Below are positions 16,450 to 24,096 of a DNA stretch of 64,000 bases, piece by piece. The notes beneath the pieces were generated by a model that did no database searches, was not told the origin of the DNA, and saw nothing but the letters and a program-made list of their open reading frames with translations. This DNA comes from Hymenobacter citatus. Lineage in GTDB: Bacteria > Bacteroidota > Bacteroidia > Cytophagales > Hymenobacteraceae. The number at the start of each line of letters is the position of its first letter. Within the stretch, counting starts at the first letter, position 1. Location: positions 185,268 to 249,267 of the forward strand of contig NZ_JACSCY010000006.1 of assembly GCF_014333615.1 (NCBI RefSeq), given 5' to 3'. The translations under genes were made by a program, and so were the position numbers.

Positions 16450-16641
16450 ATGCATGCTCCCACCACGATTCCGCTCCTGCGCCGGCTACTAAGCTGGCTG
16501 GGCTATGTGCTGTTCCAGCTGGTGCTGGTGGTACTCTACGGCCTGCACCTCATTCGGGCCTTCCGCTCGCCGTTTCGGGCCAACGAGCTACCGCCCCGCC
16601 AACTGCGTCCTCGTTTCTGGGCCCGCCCGGCTATCGGATGA
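16450..16641 (+). CDS. Small membrane protein coupled to LpxH-like hydrolase
   Basis: 63 residues: a short polar start, one strong TM helix (about 15-36, WLGYVLFQLVLVVLYGLHLI) and a basic, Arg/Pro-rich cytoplasmic tail. No family recognised. Its stop codon overlaps the next ATG in the form ATGA (16638-16641), which points to translational coupling with the hydrolase and supports the ORF being real. A near -7 box (GACCTTTG, about 16419-16426) lies about 25 bp upstream. A job as membrane tether or partner of the hydrolase is a guess from position. Confidence 0.6.
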   Translation: MHAPTTIPLLRRLLSWLGYVLFQLVLVVLYGLHLIRAFRSPFRANELPPRQLRPRFWARPAIG

Positions 16642-17495
16642 GCAAGGCCCCGCCCCGCCGCCGTCTCGATGTAGTTGTTATTTCCGACGTGCACCTGGGC
16701 ACCTACGGCTGCCACGCCGCCGAGCTGCTGCGCTACCTGCGCAGCGTGCGACCTAAGGTGTTGGTGCTCAATGGTGATATTGTCGACATCTGGCAGTTCA
16801 GCAAAAACTACTGGCCCCCGGCGCACATGCGCGTGGTGCGCCACCTGACGGGCTTGCTGGCCAAGGGCACCCGCATTCACTACCTCACCGGCAACCACGA
16901 CGAGCTGCTGCGCCGCTTTGCCGGCACCCGGCTCGGGGCGCTTTCCATTGCCAACAAGGTGGTGCTGGACCTGCCCCACGGCAAAACCTGGCTGTTTCAT
17001 GGTGATGTGTTCGACGTGACCATGCGCCACGCCCGCTGGCTGGCGCGGCTGGGCGCCCACGGCTACGACACACTGATTTTGCTGAATCGCCTGGTCAATT
17101 TTCTGCTGACGAAGATAGGGCGGCCGCGGGTGGCCCTGTCGAAAGCGGTGAAAAACCGCGTGAAGGGGGCCGTGAGCCTAATGGGCGATTTCGAGAAAAC
17201 GGCCGCCACCATTGCCGCCGACGCGGGCTACCGCTACGTGGCCTGCGGGCACATTCATCATCCTACTATCAAACCCATACAAACCACGGGCGGCGAGGTG
17301 ATGTACCTCAACTCTGGCGATTGGGTGGAGAACCTCACGGCCCTGGAATATACCGCCGCCACCGGCTGGCAGCTCTACCACTACGCCACCGACCCCGCCA
17401 TGCAGCTCCCCGCCCTCCCCGACCCCGACGACCTCGACACGGACGACACCTTGCTTACCAGCTTGCTGGCTGAATTCAATATTCCGCAGGGGTAG
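16638..17495 (+). CDS. UDP-2,3-diacylglucosamine diphosphatase-like metallophosphoesterase
   Basis: 285 residues. Calcineurin-like motifs in order: SDVHLG (D17, H19), LNGDIVD, TGNHDE, FHGDVFD and GHIHHP, spaced as in the LpxH group, with the helical insert (ARWLARLGAHGYD to KAVKNRVKGAV) seen in LpxH-like proteins. LpxH removes UMP from UDP-2,3-diacylglucosamine to give lipid X in lipid A synthesis, at the inner face of the inner membrane. The protein is the longer Bacteroidota variety, for which this activity is assigned by similarity. It overlaps the small membrane protein gene by 4 bp. A family A hairpin lies 25 bp downstream. Confidence 0.8.
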   Translation: MSKAPPRRRLDVVVISDVHLGTYGCHAAELLRYLRSVRPKVLVLNGDIVDIWQFSKNYWPPAHMRVVRHLTGLLAKGTRIHYLTGNHDELLRRFAGTRLGALSIANKVVLDLPHGKTWLFHGDVFDVTMRHARWLARLGAHGYDTLILLNRLVNFLLTKIGRPRVALSKAVKNRVKGAVSLMGDFEKTAATIAADAGYRYVACGHIHHPTIKPIQTTGGEVMYLNSGDWVENLTALEYTAATGWQLYHYATDPAMQLPALPDPDDLDTDDTLLTSLLAEFNIPQG

Positions 17496-17520
17496 GAAAA
17501 CGAAAAGGCTTCCAGCACGA

Positions 17521-17594
17521 TGTAGAGACGCATACTTGCGTCTTGTCGTTGAACGATTCGGCCGGACGACGAGACGCAAGTATGCGTCTCTACA
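17521..17594. repeat. Inverted repeat, family A
   Basis: Perfect 23-bp arms at 17521-17543 and 17572-17594, each with an inner AGACGCA/TGCGTCT palindrome. It sits between the LpxH-like and glycosyltransferase genes. Confidence 0.85.
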
Positions 17595-17671
17595 CCGGGT
17601 AGACGACTCACTCAATGCACACAAATAGTCGCCACTTTCCTTTATAAAATTCTGATAATCAATACGCTTCT

Positions 17672-18694
17672 ATGCCCCGCATTCTTTACGCTATCCAGGG
17701 AACCGGCAATGGTCATTTGAGCCGGGCCCTGGATATCGTGCCGTTGTTGCAGCAGCGCGCCAGCCACCTCGATGTGCTGGTGAGCGGACCGGCTACTGAT
17801 ATTTCTCTCCCCTTTCCTGTGCAGTACCGCTGCCACGGCATGGGGTTTATCTTTGGTAAAAAAGGCGGTATCAACTTCGCCAAAACGTTCTGGCAGCTGA
17901 ACTCGGCGGCCTTCGTGCGCGAGATACGCTCGTTGCCACTGGATAAATATGATCTGATTATCAGCGACTTCGAACCGGTGTCGGCGTGGGCGTGCCGGCT
18001 GCACCACCGGCCGTGCGTGGCCCTCAGCCACCAGAGCGCCGTGCTGCACCCGGCCGCGCCCCGCCCCAAGCGCCCCGATCCGGTGGGTAGGGCGGTGCTG
18101 CGCCACTACGCGCCCGCTACGGCGCACTTCGGCTTTCATTTTGAAGCGTATGCGCCCGGCATTCACACGCCCGTTATCCGGCAGCAGGTGCGCGAGCTGG
18201 TACCCGAGCAGCGGGAGCACTACACAGTGTATCTGCCTGCTTTTGAGGAAGAACTGTTGGTGAACCGGCTGCGCTACCTGAGCCGGACGGTGCGCTGGGA
18301 GGTGTTTTCGAAGCACAGCACCCAAGAGTCGGAGCACGGCAACGTGCGCGTGCGCCCCGTGAGCGGCGCGGCCTTCACCCAGAGCATGGCGCACAGCGCG
18401 GGCGTGCTCTGCGGCGCTGGCTTCGAGACGCCCGCCGAGGCCTTGTACCTGGGCAAGAAGCTGCTGGTAGTGCCCATGAAAAACCAGTACGAGCAGGCCT
18501 GTAACGCCGCCGCGCTGGCAAAAATGGGCGTGCCAGTGGTCAAAAACCTCAAAGACAAGCACCTTGACGCGCTCGACCACTGGCTGGCCCAGGGCCGCGC
18601 CATTCCCGTGCACTACCCCGACGAAACCAGTCAGATTCTGGATACTGTGCTGCGGGAGCACGTCCCCGAGCCTACGCCCACTATCTTCATATAA
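17672..18694 (+). CDS. Glycosyltransferase, GT-B (MurG-like/GT1-GT28 superfamily)
   Basis: 340 residues. The start motif ILYAIQGTGNGHLSRAL carries the glycine-rich GxGHxxR loop of MurG-type and related GT-B transferases. The C-terminal half has CGAGFETPAEALYLGKKLLVVPMKNQYEQ, the nucleotide-sugar (donor) site pattern with Glu and Gln in the usual places. There is no signal peptide, so it is probably cytoplasmic or peripheral to the membrane. Together with the lipid genes upstream it could glycosylate a membrane lipid, but that is only a guess from context. It is flanked by two inverted repeats and so is probably its own transcript. Confidence 0.75.
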   Translation: MPRILYAIQGTGNGHLSRALDIVPLLQQRASHLDVLVSGPATDISLPFPVQYRCHGMGFIFGKKGGINFAKTFWQLNSAAFVREIRSLPLDKYDLIISDFEPVSAWACRLHHRPCVALSHQSAVLHPAAPRPKRPDPVGRAVLRHYAPATAHFGFHFEAYAPGIHTPVIRQQVRELVPEQREHYTVYLPAFEEELLVNRLRYLSRTVRWEVFSKHSTQESEHGNVRVRPVSGAAFTQSMAHSAGVLCGAGFETPAEALYLGKKLLVVPMKNQYEQACNAAALAKMGVPVVKNLKDKHLDALDHWLAQGRAIPVHYPDETSQILDTVLREHVPEPTPTIFI

Positions 18695-18714
18695 TACTGA
18701 CACTTGGCTGAGTT

Positions 18715-18855
18715 GTCGCCCGCCGGTCCGACGCCGTAGGCGTCCGACCGGTATCGTGCAACGGGCTGCGTGCTGATGCCTTCCATTTACCCACGTGGCG
18801 CAGCCGACCGCAACGATACCGGTCGGACGCCTACGGCGTCGGACCGGCGGGCGAC
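18715..18855. repeat. Inverted repeat, family C, 43-bp perfect arms
   Basis: Arms 18715-18757 and 18813-18855 are perfect reverse complements, with a 55-base loop. Each arm holds nested palindromes (GACGCC/GGCGTC and CCGGT/ACCGG). Second copy at 30605-30754. Confidence 0.88.
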
Positions 18856-18884
18856 ACCCCAGCCATCCTCATATTATTCTGTTC

Positions 18885-20330
18885 ATGAGTACCCTACCCG
18901 CCGCTTTCTTTCCGTCTATTACCCCGCCGCTCTACTCCCGCCCCGATTTTGGGCCGGATTTCCGGTGGGGCGTGTCGACGGCGGCCTACCAGATAGAAGG
19001 CAGCTGGGATGCCGAGGGCAAGGGCTGGAGCATCTGGGACGCGTTTGTGCGCGGCCGCCGCGCCATCAAAGGCCGCGAAACCGCCGATGTGGCCTGCGAC
19101 TTTTACCAGCGCTGGTCTACCGATCTGGACATGATGCAGCAGCTGGGCATTCCCGATTTTCGGTTTTCGGCGGCGTGGTCGCGGGTGCTGCCGGCCGGCA
19201 CCGGCCCCGTCAATCCCAAAGGCCTGGATTTTTACGACCGGCTGGTGGATGGCTGCCTGACCCGCGGCATCACGCCCTGGCTCACGGTGTATCACTGGGA
19301 TTTGCCGCTGGCCTTGCAGCAGCAGGGCGGCTGGACCAACCGCGCCGTGGTGGGCTGGCTGGCCGACTACGCGCAGGTACTGGCCCGCCGTCTCGGCGAC
19401 CGGGTGCAGCACTGGATGGTGCTCAACGAGCCGATGGTGTTTACCGGGGCGGGGCATTTGCTGGGTATTCATGCGCCGGGTAGGCGCAGCCTTGGGGCGT
19501 TTCTGGCCGCTACCCACCACGCCACGCTGGCCCAGGCCGAGGGGGGTAGGGCGCTGCGGGCCGCGTTGCCAGCTTCGGCCCAGATTGGCACTACCTTCTC
19601 GTGCTCCTATCTCACGCCCTGGCGCGTAGGCCTTCCCCGCGACGAGCGGGCCACCCGCCGCGCCGATGCCATTCTGAACCGCCTGTTTGTGGAGCCTACC
19701 CTGGGGCTGGGCTACCCCACCGCCGAGGCCCCGCTGCTCAACCGCATCAACCGCTACATGCAGCCCGGCGACGAGGACCGCCTCCTCTTCGCCTTCGATT
19801 TCTGGGGTGTCCAGAACTACACCCGCGAGGTGGTGCGCCACTCGCCCTACGTGCCGCTCCTGTGGGCCAACCTGGTAGGGGCCGCTAGGCGCGGCGTGCC
19901 CTACACGCAAATGGGCTGGGAGGTGTTTCCCGAAAGCCTCTACCACATGCTCCGGCAGTTCAGCGCGTATGCGCACGCACCGCGCCTGCTAGTCACCGAA
20001 AACGGCGCGGCCTTTCCCGATGTCGTCACTCCCGACAATCGGGTGCACGACGTAGCCCGCCAGGCCTACCTGCACGCCTGCATTGGGCAGGTGCTGCGGG
20101 CGCGGCGCGAGGGCGTGCCCGTAGACGGCTACTTCGCGTGGTCTTTCACTGATAATTTTGAGTGGGCCGAAGGCTACGAGCCACGCTTCGGGCTGGTGCA
20201 CATCGATTATGCTACCCAGCAGCGTATTATCAAGGATTCGGGGTGGTGGTATCAGCAGCTGCTGGCGGGCGAAACGATGCGTACCGCTCCTGCTTTCAGC
20301 AGCGCCGCGGAGCAGCAGTCTATCTATTGA
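18885..20330 (+). CDS. Beta-glucosidase, GH1
   Basis: 481 residues from ATG 18885, chosen because the GH1 signature FRWGVSTAAYQIEGSWDAEGKGWSIWD begins soon after; the frame remains open further upstream but that runs through the inverted repeat. Acid/base Glu182 lies in VLNEPMVF and nucleophile Glu372 in VTENGAAF; the C-terminal GYFAWSFTDNFEWAEGYEPRFGL is fully conserved. No signal peptide is seen, so it is likely cytoplasmic and hydrolyses imported beta-glucosides or related disaccharides. It is a full-length enzyme with a stretch of rare AGG codons caused by the GGGTAGG word (19486-19492, 19544-19552). Confidence 0.92.
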   Translation: MSTLPAAFFPSITPPLYSRPDFGPDFRWGVSTAAYQIEGSWDAEGKGWSIWDAFVRGRRAIKGRETADVACDFYQRWSTDLDMMQQLGIPDFRFSAAWSRVLPAGTGPVNPKGLDFYDRLVDGCLTRGITPWLTVYHWDLPLALQQQGGWTNRAVVGWLADYAQVLARRLGDRVQHWMVLNEPMVFTGAGHLLGIHAPGRRSLGAFLAATHHATLAQAEGGRALRAALPASAQIGTTFSCSYLTPWRVGLPRDERATRRADAILNRLFVEPTLGLGYPTAEAPLLNRINRYMQPGDEDRLLFAFDFWGVQNYTREVVRHSPYVPLLWANLVGAARRGVPYTQMGWEVFPESLYHMLRQFSAYAHAPRLLVTENGAAFPDVVTPDNRVHDVARQAYLHACIGQVLRARREGVPVDGYFAWSFTDNFEWAEGYEPRFGLVHIDYATQQRIIKDSGWWYQQLLAGETMRTAPAFSSAAEQQSIY

Positions 20331-20461
20331 GTCGTCGTCACGCCCAAGGCAGTAGATGTCATTCTAAGCCTGTCGAGGCGGCCTGCGTGCCTTGGCTGCT
20401 TCAGTTTTCTGAAGAATAACGACCTGATCATCAACCAGCAAAAGGCTGCTTACTGCCGTCA

Positions 20462-22075
20462 CTATGGCTTGCCACGAACTACGCCGAGGTGCTGGGTGCA
20501 GAACGTGGCCGTGAAGGTGGTGCCCACGCCGGGGGTGCTGCTGACGGCGATGGTAGCGCCCCCGTTTTCAATCAGGCGCTTTATCATGTAGAGGCCCACG
20601 CCCGTGCCCTCCACGTGCGTGTGCAGGCGCTGAAACACCTGAAACAAGCGCCCCTGCTGGACCTCATCCAACCCCAGCCCGTTGTCCTGCACGCTCAGCG
20701 TCACGGTGTTTGGGTGCGGCGCGGCGCGCACCCAAACCTGAGTCGCCCGGTCCGGCGCGCGGTATTTGACGGCGTTGGAGAGCAGGTTGTAGACGATAGA
20801 GCGCAGATTGGCCGGCACAAAGCCTACCCTGAGGCCCGCCGGTATGGCCACTTGCACCGTGGCCCCCGCCGCCTGGATTTCGGGCGCTAAGTCGTGGATG
20901 ACGGATTCGAGCACGGCGGCCAGGTCCAGCTGCTCGACAAGCCCCTGCTGACTTTGTTGCAGGCGCACCAGGTCGGTGAGTTGGGTAATGGTGTTGCGGA
21001 AGCGGTGCACCGTGTCATCGAGCAAAGTCAGCAGGTGAGCAACCAACTCGCCTTGCCGCACCTCAATCGGCAAAACGTCGCCCAGAGCCAGCAGCAGCCC
21101 CTCGATGTTGGTGATGGGAGATTTCAGGTCGTGCGAGGCCGTGTAGATGAACGTGTCCAGATCGGCGTTGGTGCGGGTCAGGTGGGTGTTGCTCTCGCGC
21201 AACTCCTCGTTGGTGGTGGTCAGCACTTCATTGAGGGCCGCCAACTCCTGATTGAGACGTTGCACCTGATGGCGGGCGTGCACTTGCTCGCTCACGTCGG
21301 TCACTACGCAGGCCAGGCGCGTGATCTGGCCCGCCTCGTCCCGCAGGGGTTGGAGCACGAACGTGCAGTGGGTTACTTCATCCGGTCCGTGGTAGGGTAG
21401 CTTCGCGGCGAATTCCTCCAGCACCAAGGGCTTGCCCTGCTCCCAGGCCTGCTGCAACAGCGCGGGTAGGCCCAGGCCAACGAGTTCGGTCATCACCTCG
21501 AAGTAGGGCCGTCCGAGCAGCTCGGACGGGGCACGCCCAAGAAATCTGGCCATGCGCGGGTTCACTAGCTCAACGATGTGCGACGGCCCACGCGTCACCC
21601 AAATAGCCGTTGGGGCCTGTTCAAAAACGGTTTCTATCAGGCGTTCTTGCACGGCACGCACCCACTCAGCCCGCACCTGCTCCGTCACGTCTACTACGTG
21701 GTGAATGACGTAGCGCACCGCGCCGTCTGGCCCAAGTACGGGGGTATTGACGGGCTGCCAGTAGCGCTCCACAAAGTGGCCCGGCTGGTGGGGGTCGGGC
21801 ACATCGTAGTGCTGGCGGGCCATTTGGTGCGGCTGCCGGGTTGCCAGCACCTCCTGCAACGAAGCGCGCAGCCGGACAACAGCTTGGGCCTCGGGTGCGG
21901 CCGGATTGTCTGGAAAAGCCTCAAACAAGTACTGCCCCAACAGCTGTGCGCGGGTAGTAAGCGTGGCCGCCAGGTAGGCGTCGCTGACAGCCTCAATCAA
22001 TAGCGCAGGCGACAGCACCAGGTAAGCGCCCGGCAATGCCTGAAAGATGAGGGTCATATCCGCAGCAAGGGACAT
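20462..22075 (-). CDS. PAS-domain sensor histidine kinase (soluble)
   Basis: 537 residues with no membrane segment. Two PAS/PAC modules (about 8-125 and 135-270, the second starting FEQAPTAIWVT) are followed by a short coiled coil (QRLNQELAALNEVLTTTNEELRESN region), a HisKA domain with phospho-His315 in ASHDLKSPI, and an HATPase domain (NLLSNAVKY, DNGLGLD, GTGVGLYM). Likely a cytoplasmic sensor of the type common in Hymenobacter, which have many such orphan kinases. No response regulator gene is adjacent, so its partner and signal are unknown. It is transcribed away from the SusD gene upstream on the same strand. Confidence 0.9.
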   Translation of the reverse strand: MSLAADMTLIFQALPGAYLVLSPALLIEAVSDAYLAATLTTRAQLLGQYLFEAFPDNPAAPEAQAVVRLRASLQEVLATRQPHQMARQHYDVPDPHQPGHFVERYWQPVNTPVLGPDGAVRYVIHHVVDVTEQVRAEWVRAVQERLIETVFEQAPTAIWVTRGPSHIVELVNPRMARFLGRAPSELLGRPYFEVMTELVGLGLPALLQQAWEQGKPLVLEEFAAKLPYHGPDEVTHCTFVLQPLRDEAGQITRLACVVTDVSEQVHARHQVQRLNQELAALNEVLTTTNEELRESNTHLTRTNADLDTFIYTASHDLKSPITNIEGLLLALGDVLPIEVRQGELVAHLLTLLDDTVHRFRNTITQLTDLVRLQQSQQGLVEQLDLAAVLESVIHDLAPEIQAAGATVQVAIPAGLRVGFVPANLRSIVYNLLSNAVKYRAPDRATQVWVRAAPHPNTVTLSVQDNGLGLDEVQQGRLFQVFQRLHTHVEGTGVGLYMIKRLIENGGATIAVSSTPGVGTTFTATFCTQHLGVVRGKP

Positions 22076-22208
22076 AGACGAGCAGGTTGATAGGGGCGCG
22101 GGGAGTGTCTTATCTGGTAAAGATAGAACAATCCACAGTCCTCACTGCCAACAACTTTCGGGGGCGCTAGCGCCGCAGCAACCGTCCTTGCAAAAGCAGT
22201 GCACAACG

Positions 22209-22256
22209 CAGCGGGTTCCGAAACGTAGCAGGTAACCTGCGTTTCGGAACCCGCTG
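22209..22256. repeat. Hairpin between susD and the PAS kinase gene
   Basis: Perfect 17-bp arms at 22209-22225 and 22240-22256, with further partial pairing inside the 14-base middle (CAGGT/ACCTG). It resembles the other compact hairpins here and may serve as a second terminator or a REP-like unit. Confidence 0.6.
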
Positions 22257-22283
22257 TGAGATGTATCCGCATTAAAAAGGCCG

Positions 22284-22316
22284 GACCTGTTTCTGAATGA
22301 GAATCAGAAACAGGTC
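22284..22316 (-). terminator. Intrinsic terminator of the minus-strand sus genes
   Basis: Arms 22284-22296 and 22304-22316 form a perfect 13-bp stem with a 7-base loop, just past the SusD stop codon at 22323. A T-rich stretch follows on the minus strand after GGCC. Confidence 0.7.
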
Positions 22317-22322
22317 TAGTTA

Positions 22323-23918
22323 TTAATACCCAGGATTCTGCTTCAACTGGCCGTTCAAGGTCAGCTCCGTGGTTGGGATGGGGTAGATGCGGCGGTAGGT
22401 ATCAGCGTTGGTTTTCATGCCCTGACCCCACACCGTTTCCCACTTACCGAAGCGGATCAGGTCGTTGCGGCGCCAGCCTTCCCAGGCCATCTCGCGGCTG
22501 CGCTCTTCGAATAAGGCGTTCAGGTCCACGGTGGGTAGGGCGGGCACCTGGGCGCGGGTGCGGATCTGGTTCACCAGATCTTTGGCCGTAGCGCCGTCGG
22601 GGTCCTGGCCGCCGCGCAGGAGGGCTTCGGCTTTCATCAGCAGCACGTCGGCGTAGCGCAGCAGCACCAGGTCGTTGCCTTGGTCGCGGGAGGTGGAGGA
22701 CTTATCGGGGTAGTATTTGATGTTGCGCGTGCCCTGGGCCTTGCCCAGCTCGTCGTTGCCCACATCGAACTTGGCCGCGTCGCGGAACGTGAGGCGGTCC
22801 GACAGCTCCAGGTGGTAGCTGATGGCCGTGTTGCCATCGGCGCCGGTGTAGCGCGAGTCGAGGCCCTTTTTGGTGGTAGCAATGAGGATGGGCGTGCGGC
22901 CGTCGCTCAGGTACTGCTTGCCGGCCAGCCACTGCTGGTTGCGGGTGTCGGTGGGCTCTTTGTAGAGGGCGTAGAACTCGGGCCAGGTCAGGCTGGCGTT
23001 GCTGGGCGTGAAGAGCAGGCCGAACTTGTCCCGCATTTGCTGGTGCAGGGCAAAGCGCGACATCATGTTGCCCTGAGCCAGGTTGGCATCAAACGGCACG
23101 GCAAAGATGATTTCTGTTACCTGCGGGCCGTTTTCCACCGCAAATACATCCAGATAATTCGCGGCCAGGCTGTGCTTCTTGCTTTTGATGATAGTATTGC
23201 AGGCGGCAATAGCCTCGGTGTAGCGCGGCTGCCCGATATACACTTCCGCATTCAGATAAAGCTTGGCTAGCAACGCCTGGGCCGTGCTCTGGGTAGGCCG
23301 CCCGTAGGTCTGAGCCGATACGGTAGCCGAAAGGTTGGGCAGGGCCGCCTTCAGCTCACTTTCGATGTAGGCAAATACCTCTTGGCGGGTGGCGTTGGTG
23401 GGCTGCTCGGTGCTGCCAAACTCCGGCACCAGCGGAATGTTGCCGTACGAGTCCATCATCTGGTAGTAGTACAGGGCGCGCATGGTGCGCAGCTCGGCCA
23501 TAAACTGCGCCTTGAACTCCCCATCGGCCGTGTTCTGAAACAGCGCCAGGGTGCGGTTGCAGGTGCTGATACCGCTGAAACCCCAGTCCCAGGCCGTGCG
23601 CACAAACTCGTTTTGCGGGTTCCAGGTGTGCAGGCTCAGCTGCTGGTAGCGGGCGCCATCGTAGTAGTTGCCGTTGCGGGCCACAATCACGGCCTCGTCG
23701 GTACTGAGTTCCTGGAGGTTCCAGTATGCCTTGGCCACTTCGCCGCGCATCTGGCTGTACACCGGCCCCGAGGCGGCAATAAACTGCTCAGGCGTGGTGA
23801 GAAAGTTACTGGGCGTGTACTCCGATTCGATGGGCGCATCGAGGTCCGTGCAGCCGGCCGAGAGCAGCAGGGCCGCCAGGGCGCCGGCCAGGGGTAGACG
23901 TATGATTTTCGTAGTCAT
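22323..23918 (-). CDS. SusD/RagB family outer-membrane lipoprotein (phosphatase-linked pair 1)
   Basis: 531 residues from the ATG at 23916-23918; an upstream in-frame extension would read through the inverted repeat and is rejected. The signal ends in a lipobox (LLLSAGC). SusD landmarks: FLTTPEQFIAASGPVYSQMR at the start, the helical TPR-like region with MAELRTMRALYYYQMMDSYGNIPLV, and the C-terminal LVNQIRTRAQVPALP, ERSREMAWEGWRRNDLIRFGKWE and YPIPTTEL...NPGY. It forms a lid over the SusC channel encoded just upstream and binds the ligand at the cell surface. The gap to susC holds a long inverted repeat of family D. The ligand is unknown; context suggests a phosphorylated compound. Confidence 0.92.
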   Translation of the reverse strand: MTTKIIRLPLAGALAALLLSAGCTDLDAPIESEYTPSNFLTTPEQFIAASGPVYSQMRGEVAKAYWNLQELSTDEAVIVARNGNYYDGARYQQLSLHTWNPQNEFVRTAWDWGFSGISTCNRTLALFQNTADGEFKAQFMAELRTMRALYYYQMMDSYGNIPLVPEFGSTEQPTNATRQEVFAYIESELKAALPNLSATVSAQTYGRPTQSTAQALLAKLYLNAEVYIGQPRYTEAIAACNTIIKSKKHSLAANYLDVFAVENGPQVTEIIFAVPFDANLAQGNMMSRFALHQQMRDKFGLLFTPSNASLTWPEFYALYKEPTDTRNQQWLAGKQYLSDGRTPILIATTKKGLDSRYTGADGNTAISYHLELSDRLTFRDAAKFDVGNDELGKAQGTRNIKYYPDKSSTSRDQGNDLVLLRYADVLLMKAEALLRGGQDPDGATAKDLVNQIRTRAQVPALPTVDLNALFEERSREMAWEGWRRNDLIRFGKWETVWGQGMKTNADTYRRIYPIPTTELTLNGQLKQNPGY

Positions 23919-23939
23919 AGGTAGTCGATGGTTGTGTGG

Positions 23940-24091
23940 ACCCCACCCCCGGCCCCTCCCCTCCGGGAGAGGGGTGCCAGACGAAAGGTGAATGGTGAAG
24001 CTGTGAGCAGTGAATGATTCACTTTTCACTCTTCACAACTTCACCCCTAGAACGCACCCCTCTCCCGGAGGGGAGGGGCCGGGGGTGGGGT
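23940..24091. repeat. Inverted repeat, family D, in the first susC-susD gap
   Basis: Perfect 37-bp arms at 23940-23976 and 24055-24091 (core CTCCCCTCCGGGAGAGGGG). The element fills most of the 178-bp gap between this susC and susD. The same family occupies the gap of the second susC/susD pair. Confidence 0.9.
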
Positions 24092-24096
24092 GCCGC

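Noticed and set aside
18770..19483. 237-codon plus-strand frame overlapping the GH1 start
   Set aside because: Out-of-frame shadow of GH1. It begins inside the family C repeat and is Arg/Gly-rich.
20462..22075. PAS kinase considered as the sensor of the phosphorus locus
   Set aside because: It lies downstream of a terminator, has no partner regulator nearby and no phosphate-specific feature; proximity alone is not enough.
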